Origin: an uncultured Neomegalonema sp.
Lineage (GTDB): Bacteria; Pseudomonadota; Alphaproteobacteria; Rhodobacterales; Rhodobacteraceae
NCBI GenBank assembly: GCA_937990185.1
Contig: CALKBI010000015.1
Span: 62,001-126,000, forward strand
Reading direction: 5' to 3'
Length of the DNA: 64,000 nucleotides
Part shown: in pieces, positions 26,855-36,426 of the stretch
Numbering within the stretch: the first letter of the stretch is position 1
How the letters are laid out: each line of letters starts with the position of its first letter
Program-made: the position numbers and the translations under genes
The notes under the pieces: generated by a model
Database searches by the model: none
The model's input: the letters and a program-made list of their open reading frames with translations, nothing else
Told to the model about the DNA's origin: nothing

Positions 26855-27700
26855 ATGGCGATGCCTTTACCTGAACGGCCAGCGATTTGTGGCCTGAGCA
26901 TGGACCGCCCGCGCATTATGGGCATTGTCAACGTGACGCCTGACAGCTTTTCCGATGGCGGGCGTATTGCGGATATTGAAGCCCGCGTTGCGGAATTGGC
27001 GGCTGAAGGCGCGGATATTCTCGATATTGGCGGCGAATCCACTCGTCCGGGCGCGGATACTGTGCCTGCGGCAGAGGAATGGGAGCGCGTAGAGGCAGCA
27101 ATCCATGCGGCTCTTGCAACCGGTGCAGTGGTGTCGATTGATACGCGTAAGGCAGAAGTGGCACGGCGGGCATTGGCGGCGGGTGCGCGGTTGTTCAATG
27201 ATGTCTCCGCTTTGACCTATGACGAAGAAAGCCTAGCGGTTGCGGCAGAGTTTGCGGAGGCAGGCGGTGCGGTATGTTTGATGCACGCGCTTGGTGATCC
27301 CAAGACAATGCAGAAAGACCCGCGCTACGATGATGTGCTACGCGAGGTGTATGCTTACCTAGAGACCCGTGTACGGGTTGTCATCGAAGCGGGCGTTTCT
27401 CCTGAACAGATCATCATTGATCCCGGTATCGGGTTTGGCAAAACGCTGGACCATAATCTACAAATCTTGCGCGGGTTAGGCACGTTCCATGACATAGGAT
27501 GTCCGGTGCTGCTGGGCGCATCGCGCAAGCGATTTATCGGGACGCTGACGGGGGAAGATGTCGCGGCGGAGCGCGTTCACGGGTCCGTTGCAGCCGCACA
27601 GATCGGAGCCAGCTTCGGGTGTCATATCCTCCGAGTCCATGATGTAAAAGCGACGGCGCAGGCACTTGCGATTTGGTCTGCTGTTCAGGGAGCCGCTTAA
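26855..27700 (+). CDS. folP: Dihydropteroate synthase
   Basis: 281 residues from ATG 26855; ATG 26861 and an in-frame GTG 26840 are alternatives. It joins p-aminobenzoate to the pterin pyrophosphate in folate synthesis. RPRIMGIVNVTPDSFSDGG, ADILDIGGESTRPGADTV, VVSIDTRKAEVA, FNDVSAL, IIIDPGIGFGKTLDHNL and LLGASRKRFIG are all the expected pterin- and phosphate-binding segments of the TIM barrel. It starts directly behind the ftsH terminator; the ribosome site sits in the terminator stem. The stop overlaps the next start (TAATG). Confidence 0.96.
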   Translation: MAMPLPERPAICGLSMDRPRIMGIVNVTPDSFSDGGRIADIEARVAELAAEGADILDIGGESTRPGADTVPAAEEWERVEAAIHAALATGAVVSIDTRKAEVARRALAAGARLFNDVSALTYDEESLAVAAEFAEAGGAVCLMHALGDPKTMQKDPRYDDVLREVYAYLETRVRVVIEAGVSPEQIIIDPGIGFGKTLDHNLQILRGLGTFHDIGCPVLLGASRKRFIGTLTGEDVAAERVHGSVAAAQIGASFGCHILRVHDVKATAQALAIWSAVQGAA

Positions 27701-28725
27701 TGGCGTTACGTGTTGTCGAAGTCATCGCGCCCAGTGATCTGGCGTCCTCTATCCGCAAGGTATTTCAAGAGCATAAGCCGATTGATGTTTGGTCGGTTGC
27801 CGAAAATGAGGAGGGCGGGCGACGGGTGGTGATCCGTGCTTTGCTGGACCCAGACTATCAGCAATCAACGCTGGATGCTTTGCAAGATGCGCTGACCGGC
27901 TCTGAGGGCTGGCATATCTTATTGCATCCCTTAGATGCGGCGATTCCTAAGCCGGAACCGGATGACGAAGCGGTTGAACAGCGCGAACGGAACCGCATGA
28001 CCTCGACGCGCGAGGTGCTGTATAATCAGATAGAAAAAGGGGCGGAGTGTAATTCCGATTATCTGCTGTTTGTTGCGTTATCTACCGTGGTTGCCGGTGC
28101 AGCCCTTGTGACAAATAACGTTGCTGTGCTGATCGGCGCTATGGTGATTGCGCCCTTCCTTGGGCCGAATCTCGCTTTTGCATTTGGCACTGCACTCGGT
28201 GATCGTGAGTTGATGCGTAAGGCTATCGGGGCGCTGGGAATTGGTTTTACCTTGGCGGTCGTTCTGTCGATCCTTGGCGGGGCAATCTTACCGTTGGATT
28301 TGGAAGCCAAGGAGTTGGTGGATCGCACAAAGATCGGTCTTGACGGTGTTGCGGTGGCTTTGGCCTCAGGAGCCTGTGCGGCGCTCGCACTGACAAGCGG
28401 GGCGAGTGCCTCGCTGGTCGGCGTGATGGTCGCGGTCGCACTGCTGCCTCCTGCTGTGGCGATGGGCATTATGGTCGGTGCAGGAGCGTGGTTGTCGGCG
28501 CTAGGTGCTGCGGAGTTGTTTTTAGTCAATGTTGCGAGTGTTAATCTCGCCGCGCTGATGGTGTTCCGGTTCAGAGGGATCGAACCGCGCATGTGGTTGA
28601 AGAAATTTGAAGCCCGTCAATCGCGGCGGCTTGGGTTTATCGTACTGGGTGCGTTGATGATTTTGCTATGTGTGGGAATCCTTATCCAGACATACCGCGA
28701 CGGATTCGCCGGATTTTTTGGCTAA
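27700..28725 (+). CDS. DUF389 / TIGR00341 family membrane protein
   Basis: 341 residues from the ATG that overlaps the folP stop. The N-terminal 90 residues form a soluble ACT-like region (LRVVEVIAPSDLASSIRKVF), then MTSTREVLYNQIEKGAECNSDYLLFVALSTVVAGAALVTNNVAVLIGAMVIAPFLGPNL is the signature of the DUF389 family, followed by five or so further helices. Function is unproven; members occur across bacteria and archaea. Coupling to folP by the one-base overlap is positional and gives no functional clue by itself. Confidence 0.87.
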   Translation: MALRVVEVIAPSDLASSIRKVFQEHKPIDVWSVAENEEGGRRVVIRALLDPDYQQSTLDALQDALTGSEGWHILLHPLDAAIPKPEPDDEAVEQRERNRMTSTREVLYNQIEKGAECNSDYLLFVALSTVVAGAALVTNNVAVLIGAMVIAPFLGPNLAFAFGTALGDRELMRKAIGALGIGFTLAVVLSILGGAILPLDLEAKELVDRTKIGLDGVAVALASGACAALALTSGASASLVGVMVAVALLPPAVAMGIMVGAGAWLSALGAAELFLVNVASVNLAALMVFRFRGIEPRMWLKKFEARQSRRLGFIVLGALMILLCVGILIQTYRDGFAGFFG

Positions 28726-28789
28726 TGTGTCCCGTTGACCCGTGGGCCTTGCAGGGCTAGGTGGACGTACGCAATATCGAGGCTTAGCC

Positions 28790-29716
28790 ATGACCATGAC
28801 CACTCCGCGCTCTTTTCAGGAAATTATCCTGCGGCTTCAGACCTATTGGGCCGAGAAAGGCTGTGCCGTGCTACAGCCTTATGACATGGAGGTTGGGGCG
28901 GGAACATTCCACCCGGCGACAACGCTTCGCGCGCTGGGTCCGTCGCAATGGGCGGCAGCCTATGTTCAGCCTTCGCGCCGCCCGACAGATGGGCGCTATG
29001 GAGAAAATCCAAACCGTTTGCAGCATTACTATCAATATCAAGTGCTGATCAAACCAAGTCCGCCGGATTTGCAGGATTTGTATCTTGGCAGCCTGAAAGC
29101 TATCGGAATTGATTTTACCCTGCATGACATTCGTTTTGTCGAGGATGACTGGGAAAGCCCTACGCTCGGTGCTTGGGGGCTTGGCTGGGAAGTTTGGGTT
29201 GATGGCATGGAAGTGTCGCAGTTCACGTATTTTCAGCAAGTCGGCGGGCATGATTGCCGGCCTGTCTCGGGTGAGCTGACCTATGGTCTGGAGCGTCTTG
29301 CGATGTATGTTCTGGGCGTTGATCACGTCATGGAAATGCCGTTCAACGATCCCGATGCGCCGATTGCGCTGAGTTATGGGGATGTCTTCCGTCAAACCGA
29401 AGCGGAGTATTCGCGCTGGAATTTTGACGTGGCTGATACAGCGACGTTGCTGAAACATTTTGAGGATGCAGAAGCGGAATGTGAGCGTATCCTCGCCGCT
29501 GAGCATGTGGACCCTAAAACGGGCAAAACCATCGTGATGGCGCACCCTGCCTACGATCAATGCATCAAAGCCAGCCATCTGTTTAATCTGTTGGATGCGC
29601 GAGGTGTGATCTCTGTGACAGAGCGCCAAGCCTATATCGGACGGGTCAGAGCATTGGCAAAAGCCTGCGCGGATGCGTTCTTGCTGACTCCTGCTGGCGG
29701 TGCTGAGGCGGCTTGA
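28790..29716 (+). CDS. glyQ: Glycine--tRNA ligase alpha subunit
   Basis: 308 residues from ATG 28790 (ATG 28796 is alternative). The sequence [87 protein letters not shown] is essentially diagnostic of GlyQ, which carries the catalytic class II core of the alpha2beta2 enzyme that charges tRNA-Gly. It forms a cluster with glyS, but a small membrane protein gene starts inside its stop and lies between them. Confidence 0.98.
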   Translation: MTMTTPRSFQEIILRLQTYWAEKGCAVLQPYDMEVGAGTFHPATTLRALGPSQWAAAYVQPSRRPTDGRYGENPNRLQHYYQYQVLIKPSPPDLQDLYLGSLKAIGIDFTLHDIRFVEDDWESPTLGAWGLGWEVWVDGMEVSQFTYFQQVGGHDCRPVSGELTYGLERLAMYVLGVDHVMEMPFNDPDAPIALSYGDVFRQTEAEYSRWNFDVADTATLLKHFEDAEAECERILAAEHVDPKTGKTIVMAHPAYDQCIKASHLFNLLDARGVISVTERQAYIGRVRALAKACADAFLLTPAGGAEAA

Positions 29717-30174
29717 TGGCAACTTCCGGCAAATTAGTAGCAGGTGGTATTGTTGCCTTTGGCGCGGTGTTCGGCGTTAGCATGTGGTACAGCCAAGTCT
29801 ATGCCTATTATGAAGAAGTCGTCGGCCTCCAGGAGATCACGGTAGGAGGCGAGGCGTTCACTGTCCGTGACTACAAAGGGATCGAGGCCCGCACGTCACC
29901 GCTGAAAATGCGCGGGTGCTTTATGTTTGATGATCCCAAGGCTGCGATCACAGCAGGGCGATTGGCCGATGATGCGGTTCCTTTGAAACCGCCATATTGG
30001 TTTGATTGTTTTGATACCGAGGCAATCCTAGCGGATATTAAAGCCGGGGCCGCGACGCCGATTATGGCGGGGCTGGATGATGGCGACGGGGCCGATCTTT
30101 ACATGGCGATCTATCCCGATGGGCGTGCCTATCGTTGGCGTCAGGTCAACTCAAAGTACGAGGGACGACACTAA
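29716..30174 (+). CDS. Small membrane-anchored protein (DUF6446-like) between glyQ and glyS
   Basis: 152 residues from the ATG that overlaps the glyQ stop (TGATG). One N-terminal helix (KLVAGGIVAFGAVFGVSMWYSQVYAYY, about 6-31) would place the rest in the periplasm. The soluble domain contains RTSPLKMRGCFMFDD, YWFDCFDTEAI and DLYMAIYPDGRAYRWRQVN. I recall a gene of this type lodged between glyQ and glyS in Rhodobacteraceae, classed as DUF6446; its role is not known. The two Cys (CFMF, CFDT) could form a disulfide. A 200-base gap precedes glyS. Confidence 0.8.
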   Translation: MATSGKLVAGGIVAFGAVFGVSMWYSQVYAYYEEVVGLQEITVGGEAFTVRDYKGIEARTSPLKMRGCFMFDDPKAAITAGRLADDAVPLKPPYWFDCFDTEAILADIKAGAATPIMAGLDDGDGADLYMAIYPDGRAYRWRQVNSKYEGRH

Positions 30175-30378
30175 GCGCGGATATATGGGGGCAAAACCTA
30201 CCTCACGCGCTTCGTGCAGGTATGCCTGCATCTTGTGCCGCTCCTCATAGGGTTAACGCAGATAGTCCGTATACGGTTCCAATAAATTCTGTACGTGGTC
30301 AAATTTTTTGTTCGGTTGTCGTGAGACGCGGGTGGTGACATAACGCGCGCATCTTACCCTTAATCTGCGTGACCTTCG

Positions 30379-32616
30379 ATGCCCGACTTGCTTCTTGAAA
30401 TCCTGTCTGAAGAAATTCCTGCACGAATGCAGGCTAAAGCCCGTGAAAATCTGGGAGCTTTGGTCCTGAAAGGGTTGGACGAGGCTGGTGTCCAATATGG
30501 TGCGGTTGAGACGTATTCGACGCCGCGCCGTTTGGTGTTGCATGTAGTGGATCTGCCTGAGCGTACCCCTGATCTAAGTGAAGAACGCAAAGGGCCTCGC
30601 ACGGATGCGCCGGAAAAGGCTTTAGCTGGCTTTTTACGCTCGACGGGACTCACGGTTGAGCAGCTTGAACGCCGCGCGGACAAAAAGGGCGAAGTTTTCT
30701 TTGCGGTGATTGAAAAACCGGGACGGCCCCTGTCTGATGCGCTGGCAGAGATCATCCCCGGTGTTATGCGTGGGTTCCCTTGGCCGAAATCTATGCGCTG
30801 GGGCACAGGTGATCTGCGCTGGGTGCGGCCTCTGACGTCGATCCTATGTTTGCTGGATAGCGAGGTTGTGCCGTTCGATGTGGATGGCTACGCATCGGGC
30901 AATCAAACGCGTGGTCATCGCATGGTCGATCCCGAGCCGTTTTCCGTTAATGGCTTTGAGGCCTATCGTCAGGGCTTGGCCGAGCGCCGCGTCACATTAG
31001 AGCCTGCGGCGCGCGAGGCAGAGATTGCGGCGACGGCGAAAAAGCTGTGCGAAGAGGCTGGCGTAGCTTTGATCGATGATCCGGCTTTGCTTCATGAAGT
31101 GGGCGGGTTGGTTGAATGGCCGGTTCCTTTGATCGGAGTGATCGAAGATGAATTTCGCGACTTGCCACCCGAAGTGCTGCAAACTTCTATGCGTGAGCAC
31201 CAGAAATATTTCTCCGCAAGTGATGCTTCGGGCCGTGTGACGCATTTTGTGGCGGTCGCGAATGTGCAAGGCGCTGACGACGGTGAGACAATCGTTAAGG
31301 GCAATGCGAAAGTGCTGCGCGCGAGGCTCGCGGATGCGAAGTTCTTCTGGGAGAATGATCTTCGCGCCGTCAAGGGTGGCGGTCTGGAAGATATGGCGGC
31401 TTCCCTGACCTCAGTGACATTTCATAACAAACTTGGCTCGCAAGCGGAGCGGGTGGATCGCATCGCGGCATTGGCCCGCGACATGGCTCCCGTGACAGGT
31501 GCAGATGCGGTTTTGGCAGAGCAGGCGGCGCGGATTTGTAAAGCCGATCTTGCCTCTGAAATGGTCTACGAGTTTCCTGAATTGCAAGGCTTGATGGGCC
31601 GGTATTATGCGGCGGCGGCGGGGTTGGATTCCCGTGTCGCGGCAGCGGCTGAAGAACATTACAGCCCGCTTGGACCGTCGGATAGCGTGCCTTCCGAAGC
31701 GGTGTCAGTGTCTGTTGCCTTGGCGGATAAAATCGACACGCTTGCCGGTTTCTGGGCCATCGAAGAAAAGCCCACGGGTACAAAAGATCCGTTTGCGCTG
31801 CGCCGTGCGGCTTTGGGTGTGATCCGGCTCATTCTTGAAAATGACGTGCGGATGCGCTTGTCAGAGCCTGTTGGCGTTGCGCTGATGCGGCATGTTTATC
31901 TAATCGGCCGCCGTGATGCGGTGGCTTTGGGTGAGCCGCTGTTTGATGCGCTGGAACAATTTGGCGAAGATCAAGGCGGTGCGGAACGGCGTGCGCAATT
32001 CGAGAATCTCGTCTCGTTTTTGCTATCGCCGCAATCAGGCTTGGCGGAACAATTAGAGCCGGGGTTTGAAGAGGATATGCGGGCCACTGTTGGCGATCTG
32101 CTGGCCTTTATTGCGGATCGTCTGAAAGTGCTGCTGAGGGATCGGGGCATTACCCATGATCTGATTGATGCGGTGTATGCGCTCGGTGATCAGGATGATC
32201 TGGTTCTATTGGTAAAGCGTGTCGATGCGCTGCAAAGCTTCCTCGGCACTGAGGATGGAAAGAACCTGTTGGCGGGGTACAAACGCGCCGCGAATATTCT
32301 TGCTGCTGAAGAGAAAAAAGAAAAAGCGACCATTGCGCCGCAGCCTGATCCGTCTCTTGCTGTCTTGGCGGATGAGCAAGCGTTATTTGAGGCGCTTGCG
32401 GCGACAGAGGTTGCGGTTGCCCCGGCTTTGTATCAGGAAAATTTTGAGGCGGCGATGTCGAGCCTTGCCAAACTGCGTGCGCCGATTGATGCGTTTTTCG
32501 ATAAGGTCACTGTCAATGCTGATGATCCGGCGTTGCGTGTGAACCGGCTTGCCTTGCTCGCGCGTATTCGCGTGGTAACGGGTCAAGTCGCTGATTTCTC
32601 GAAGATCGAAGGGTGA
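30379..32616 (+). CDS. glyS: Glycine--tRNA ligase beta subunit
   Basis: 745 residues. The N terminus MPDLLLEILSEEIPARMQAKARENL and the following YSTPRRLVLHVVDLPERTPD are the family signature, and MREHQKYFSASDASGRVTHFVAVAN, KVLRARLADAKFFWENDL, CKADLASEMVYEFPELQGLMGRYYA and DKIDTLAGFWAIEEKPTGTKDPFALRRAALGVIR complete the HD-like and anticodon-binding regions. It binds tRNA-Gly and works with GlyQ. Slightly longer than E. coli GlyS (689), with acidic insertions. The ribosome site is weak. Confidence 0.97.
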   Translation: MPDLLLEILSEEIPARMQAKARENLGALVLKGLDEAGVQYGAVETYSTPRRLVLHVVDLPERTPDLSEERKGPRTDAPEKALAGFLRSTGLTVEQLERRADKKGEVFFAVIEKPGRPLSDALAEIIPGVMRGFPWPKSMRWGTGDLRWVRPLTSILCLLDSEVVPFDVDGYASGNQTRGHRMVDPEPFSVNGFEAYRQGLAERRVTLEPAAREAEIAATAKKLCEEAGVALIDDPALLHEVGGLVEWPVPLIGVIEDEFRDLPPEVLQTSMREHQKYFSASDASGRVTHFVAVANVQGADDGETIVKGNAKVLRARLADAKFFWENDLRAVKGGGLEDMAASLTSVTFHNKLGSQAERVDRIAALARDMAPVTGADAVLAEQAARICKADLASEMVYEFPELQGLMGRYYAAAAGLDSRVAAAAEEHYSPLGPSDSVPSEAVSVSVALADKIDTLAGFWAIEEKPTGTKDPFALRRAALGVIRLILENDVRMRLSEPVGVALMRHVYLIGRRDAVALGEPLFDALEQFGEDQGGAERRAQFENLVSFLLSPQSGLAEQLEPGFEEDMRATVGDLLAFIADRLKVLLRDRGITHDLIDAVYALGDQDDLVLLVKRVDALQSFLGTEDGKNLLAGYKRAANILAAEEKKEKATIAPQPDPSLAVLADEQALFEALAATEVAVAPALYQENFEAAMSSLAKLRAPIDAFFDKVTVNADDPALRVNRLALLARIRVVTGQVADFSKIEG

Positions 32617-32674
32617 GAAAGTGGCAAGGCATTGTAGGGATGTTTTTGCCGCGCGCTGCTCGCGCTGAAAACCC

Positions 32675-35332
32675 ATGACGATCTTTCGTTTCGGTGCGGG
32701 GCTTTCGGAGGCTGGCGCAAGCGACTCTGATATGCTGGGCGGCAAAGGCGCAAACCTTTGTGAGATGGCCGCAATGGGTCTGCCGGTTCCGGCCGGTTTC
32801 GTGATCAGCCTTGACGTTTTTCATGCATGGCGTGAGGGCAAGGGCCTTCCTGTTGAAGATATTGGCAAGGCCATTGAATGGTTGGAAAGTGCTACCGGGC
32901 GTCGATTTGGCGGCGCAGATAAGCCTTTGCTGGTGGCGGTGCGCTCAGGTGCGCCGGTGTCCATGCCGGGGATGCTCGATACGATTTTGAATGTTGGTTT
33001 GACGGAAGACGCGAGTGAAGCGCTGGGTGTCGAAGCCTCGCCACGTTTTGTCGAGGATTGCCGCCGCCGTTTAATCCCCGCGATGGCGGCTTCTGGAATG
33101 GATGTCGAAGCCGAAGAAATGGAGGATGCCATTGACGATTGGCTCGTCGAGCATGGTCGTGACAGCCTCGCCGATATGGATGCGGGCGAGCTTAAAGCGT
33201 TGAACACATCGCTGATGACGCTGGCCGAAGAAGAAGGCGATGGACCGTTTCCTGAAACCGCATCCGGGCAGCTTCATGCAGCGATTGAAGGGGTGTTCGC
33301 AAGTTGGTCAGGGCAACGCGCCCGCGCCTATCGTGCGATGCACGGGTTGGGAGATAGCCTCGGGACAGCGGTTGTTGTGCAAGCGATGGTCTTCGGGAAC
33401 CGGCGCGAAGGATCAGCAACAGGGGTCGTGTTTACACGCGATCCGTCAACGGGTGAAAAGCGTCTCTACGGTGAATATCTTGAGAATGCGCAAGGCGAAG
33501 ATGTCGTCGCAGGCATTCGCACACCCGCACCCTTAACCAAAGCTGAGGCGGCAAAACGTCAGGCAGTTTTGCCCTCTATGGAAGAAAGAATGCCGGATGC
33601 TTTTGCATCGCTGGTAGCGGTTTGTGAAAAACTTGAGAAGCGGTTTGCCGATGCTCAGGACATAGAGTTTACCGTCGATCAAGGCACGCTTTGGATGCTG
33701 CAAACGCGGAGTGCGAAATGTTCAGCCAAAGCCGCGATGCGGATTGCGGTTGAGATGGCGGATGATGGGGCAATCTCTTCCGATGATGCTTTGCTTAGGT
33801 TTGCGCCGACGGATATTGACCGGATGCTGCATCCGATGATTGACCCCAAAGTGCCGCGTGAAATTGTGGCGCGCGGGTTGCCTGCTTCGCCCGGTGCGGT
33901 GACTGGCGAAGTCTGCTTTACGGCAGCGGAGGCGGAAACGCTCAGCGGTAAAGGGCGTTCTGCAATCCTTGTTCGGATTGAAACCAGCCCTGAAGATATT
34001 CACGGAATGTATGCGGCGGCGGGTGTGCTGACGGTACGCGGCGGCATGACAAGCCATGCGGCAGTGGTTGCGCGCGGTCTTGGCACGCCTTGCGTTTGCG
34101 GGGCAGGGGATGCGCGTGTGGATCTGGATGCCGGGATTTTGCTTGGCTCGAATGGGAAAGAAATCAGGCGCGGTGATACTCTTACCATTGATGGTGCAGC
34201 GGGTCAGGCTCTGCTGGGCGCTGTGGAAATGGTTGAGCCGGAGCCGGAGCCTGCCTTTACCGCGTTGATGGCTTGGGCCGATGCGAGACGGCGGATGCGG
34301 GTGCGCGCCAATGCGGATACTGCGATGGAGGCGACGGTTGCGCGGCGGCTTGGTGCGGAGGGCATTGGTCTTGCCCGCACAGAACATGCATTTTTCCAAC
34401 CGGGCCGCTTGCCTGCTTTACAAGAGATGATCCTGGCGGAGTCGCCCGATGATCGCCGTGCAGCATTGTCTCATTTGGTGGCCGATCAACGCGCGGACTT
34501 TCTGAGTTTGTTCGAAGCAATGAAAGATTTGCCGGTTTGTATTCGCTTGCTTGATCCACCCCTGCATGAATTTTTGCCCTCCACAGATGAAGACGTGGCT
34601 CGGGTTGCGGAAGCGATGGGTGTTTCATTCAATGCTGTGAGCGAGCGGGTCGATGCATTGCGCGAGTTCAATCCAATGCTCGGGCGGCGCGGGTGCAGGA
34701 TCGGGATTGTTGCGCCTGAGATTTACGACATGCAAATCCGCGCGATCCTGCAAGCGGCCACCGATTACGAAGAACGTCATTTGCGGGCGATTGATGTAGA
34801 GATCATGGTTCCGTTTGTCGCGTCTGATCATGAGATGCGGTTGATGTCGGAACGGGTCGAAACGATGGCGGCGGCACTGGCTCACTCATCGGGGTTGCGG
34901 CCTAGCTATCGGATTGGGGCGATGCTGGAGACGCCGCGCTCATGTCTGCGGGCGAATATCGTTTGCGACCATGCTGAGTTTATCAGTTTCGGAACCAATG
35001 ATCTGACTCAGATGGCCTATGGTTTGTCCCGCGATGACACCGGGCGTTTCATTCGTGCTTATATTGCTAAAAGCGCATTGAGTGCGGACCCGTTTCACAG
35101 GCTCGATCAAGATGGTGTCGGTGAGTTGATGGCGATTGCTGTGGAGAGAGGCCGCACAACGCGCGAAGATCTGACGATCAGCATTTGCGGAGAGCATGGC
35201 GGCGATCCGACGACCATCCGGTTTTGCGAACGGCTTGGCTTGGATTATATTTCGTGTTCTCCCTATCGAACGCCAGCGGCGCGTTTGGCAGCGGCGCAAG
35301 CGACGATTTTGCAAGAGCGGGAAAATGCATGA
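32675..35332 (+). CDS. ppdK: Pyruvate, phosphate dikinase
   Basis: 885 residues, normal length. The enzyme interconverts pyruvate, ATP and phosphate with phosphoenolpyruvate, AMP and pyrophosphate. The N-terminal nucleotide-grasp domain starts FGAGLSEAGASDSDMLGGKGANLCEMA; the swivelling phosphohistidine domain has GGMTSHAAVVARGLGTPCVCG with the catalytic His in TSHA; the C-terminal PEP barrel has LRTEHAFF-like LARTEHAF, GRRGCRIGI, EFISFGTNDLTQMAYGLSRDD and ISICGEHGGDP with its catalytic Cys. It lacks an attached regulatory domain. The stop overlaps the meaB start (ATGA). Confidence 0.96.
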   Translation: MTIFRFGAGLSEAGASDSDMLGGKGANLCEMAAMGLPVPAGFVISLDVFHAWREGKGLPVEDIGKAIEWLESATGRRFGGADKPLLVAVRSGAPVSMPGMLDTILNVGLTEDASEALGVEASPRFVEDCRRRLIPAMAASGMDVEAEEMEDAIDDWLVEHGRDSLADMDAGELKALNTSLMTLAEEEGDGPFPETASGQLHAAIEGVFASWSGQRARAYRAMHGLGDSLGTAVVVQAMVFGNRREGSATGVVFTRDPSTGEKRLYGEYLENAQGEDVVAGIRTPAPLTKAEAAKRQAVLPSMEERMPDAFASLVAVCEKLEKRFADAQDIEFTVDQGTLWMLQTRSAKCSAKAAMRIAVEMADDGAISSDDALLRFAPTDIDRMLHPMIDPKVPREIVARGLPASPGAVTGEVCFTAAEAETLSGKGRSAILVRIETSPEDIHGMYAAAGVLTVRGGMTSHAAVVARGLGTPCVCGAGDARVDLDAGILLGSNGKEIRRGDTLTIDGAAGQALLGAVEMVEPEPEPAFTALMAWADARRRMRVRANADTAMEATVARRLGAEGIGLARTEHAFFQPGRLPALQEMILAESPDDRRAALSHLVADQRADFLSLFEAMKDLPVCIRLLDPPLHEFLPSTDEDVARVAEAMGVSFNAVSERVDALREFNPMLGRRGCRIGIVAPEIYDMQIRAILQAATDYEERHLRAIDVEIMVPFVASDHEMRLMSERVETMAAALAHSSGLRPSYRIGAMLETPRSCLRANIVCDHAEFISFGTNDLTQMAYGLSRDDTGRFIRAYIAKSALSADPFHRLDQDGVGELMAIAVERGRTTREDLTISICGEHGGDPTTIRFCERLGLDYISCSPYRTPAARLAAAQATILQERENA

Positions 35333-36267
35333 CCGATGCGCTGCAAAAATTGCGCGAGGGCGGTAAACCGGCGATGGCCCGAGTGTTGGCGCGTTTGGAG
35401 AGCCATGCGCGGGATACGGAGACGATTACACTGCTTGATGCTGCTTATGCTGCGCCAAAAGGACAGAGCCTTGGCCTGACCGGACCGCCGGGGGTTGGCA
35501 AGTCTTCACTGGTCAATGTGCTGTTGCGCGAGGCCCGTTCGCGAGGGCTGACCGTCGGTGCGATTGCGGTTGATCCGAGTTCTTCGCGAACCGGGGGCGC
35601 TTTGCTCGGGGATAGGGCGCGGCTTTCTTCACTTGACCCCAGTGATGACGGGATTTTTGTGCGTTCAATGGCGGCGCGAGGGCGGCTTGGCGGGGTGTCT
35701 GCGCTTGCCTATCCAGCGGCTGTGGTGATGCAAGCAGTCTATGATTTGGTGTTGGTTGAAACGGTCGGAGTTGGGCAATCCGAGACTGAAATCGCCGGAA
35801 TGACCGATTCTGTAATGCTTTGTATCCAGCCTGCTTCGGGGGATTCTCTTCAGTTTATGAAGGCCGGAATCATGGAAGTGCCTGATCTTGCTGTTGTAAC
35901 TAAGGCGGATTTGGGCATTGCGGCGCGGCGGGCGGCGGCAGATTTGCGAACAGCGCTAAGTGTAACCGAGAGCGAATCGCTGCCAATACACGTGTGTTCA
36001 GCTCAGAGCGGAGAGGGTGTTGGGTTGGTCTTTGACGCGATTTTATCCAGTCTGGCAACCGCTCCGCGAGAAAAGCGTTCTGATCACGGCCTTCACTGGT
36101 TGAAAGCGGCGATAACGTCAGATTTTGGAACATTTGGGTGGTCGGCAGTCAGTGAATTGGCTTTGCGAAAAGGCGCTGAAACACCCTTTACAAGTTATGA
36201 ACGATGCCAAAACGCATTAATGAGATCGCTCTCAGATCTTGATTTTATCGAGGAAATCCCTCAATAA
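35329..36267 (+). CDS. meaB: MeaB/ArgK-type GTPase
   Basis: 312 residues from the ATG overlapping the ppdK stop; the frame is open further upstream, inside ppdK, but without family similarity. G1 is GLTGPPGVGKSSLVNVLL (about 47-64), followed by VGAIAVDPSSSRTGGALLGDRARL, VETVGVGQSETEIAGMTD (switch II region) and VVTKADLG (NKxD-like). MeaB proteins are chaperones that protect and load adenosylcobalamin-dependent methylmalonyl-CoA mutase. No mutase gene is in view here, and coupling with ppdK is unusual to my knowledge. The last 30 residues are divergent. Confidence 0.92.
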   Translation: MTDALQKLREGGKPAMARVLARLESHARDTETITLLDAAYAAPKGQSLGLTGPPGVGKSSLVNVLLREARSRGLTVGAIAVDPSSSRTGGALLGDRARLSSLDPSDDGIFVRSMAARGRLGGVSALAYPAAVVMQAVYDLVLVETVGVGQSETEIAGMTDSVMLCIQPASGDSLQFMKAGIMEVPDLAVVTKADLGIAARRAAADLRTALSVTESESLPIHVCSAQSGEGVGLVFDAILSSLATAPREKRSDHGLHWLKAAITSDFGTFGWSAVSELALRKGAETPFTSYERCQNALMRSLSDLDFIEEIPQ

Positions 36268-36426
36268 AGTAAGACGGGGTTCTCAGGTTACCTTTTGTAC
36301 ACAATAAGATCGCATTCTTCGGACGATGTAATGGTCTCGGAGATGCATCCGGCTAACTTACGTAGACGGTTGTGTACCTTGGTATCTTTTGACGACGTGA
36401 ATGAATTTGACTTGGGATAAGCTTTA

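Noticed and set aside
36297-36377. GTACACAA/TTGTGTAC inverted repeat before the SleB-type gene
   Set aside because: 8 bp arms with a 65-base loop are within what chance would give; no other structure supports it.
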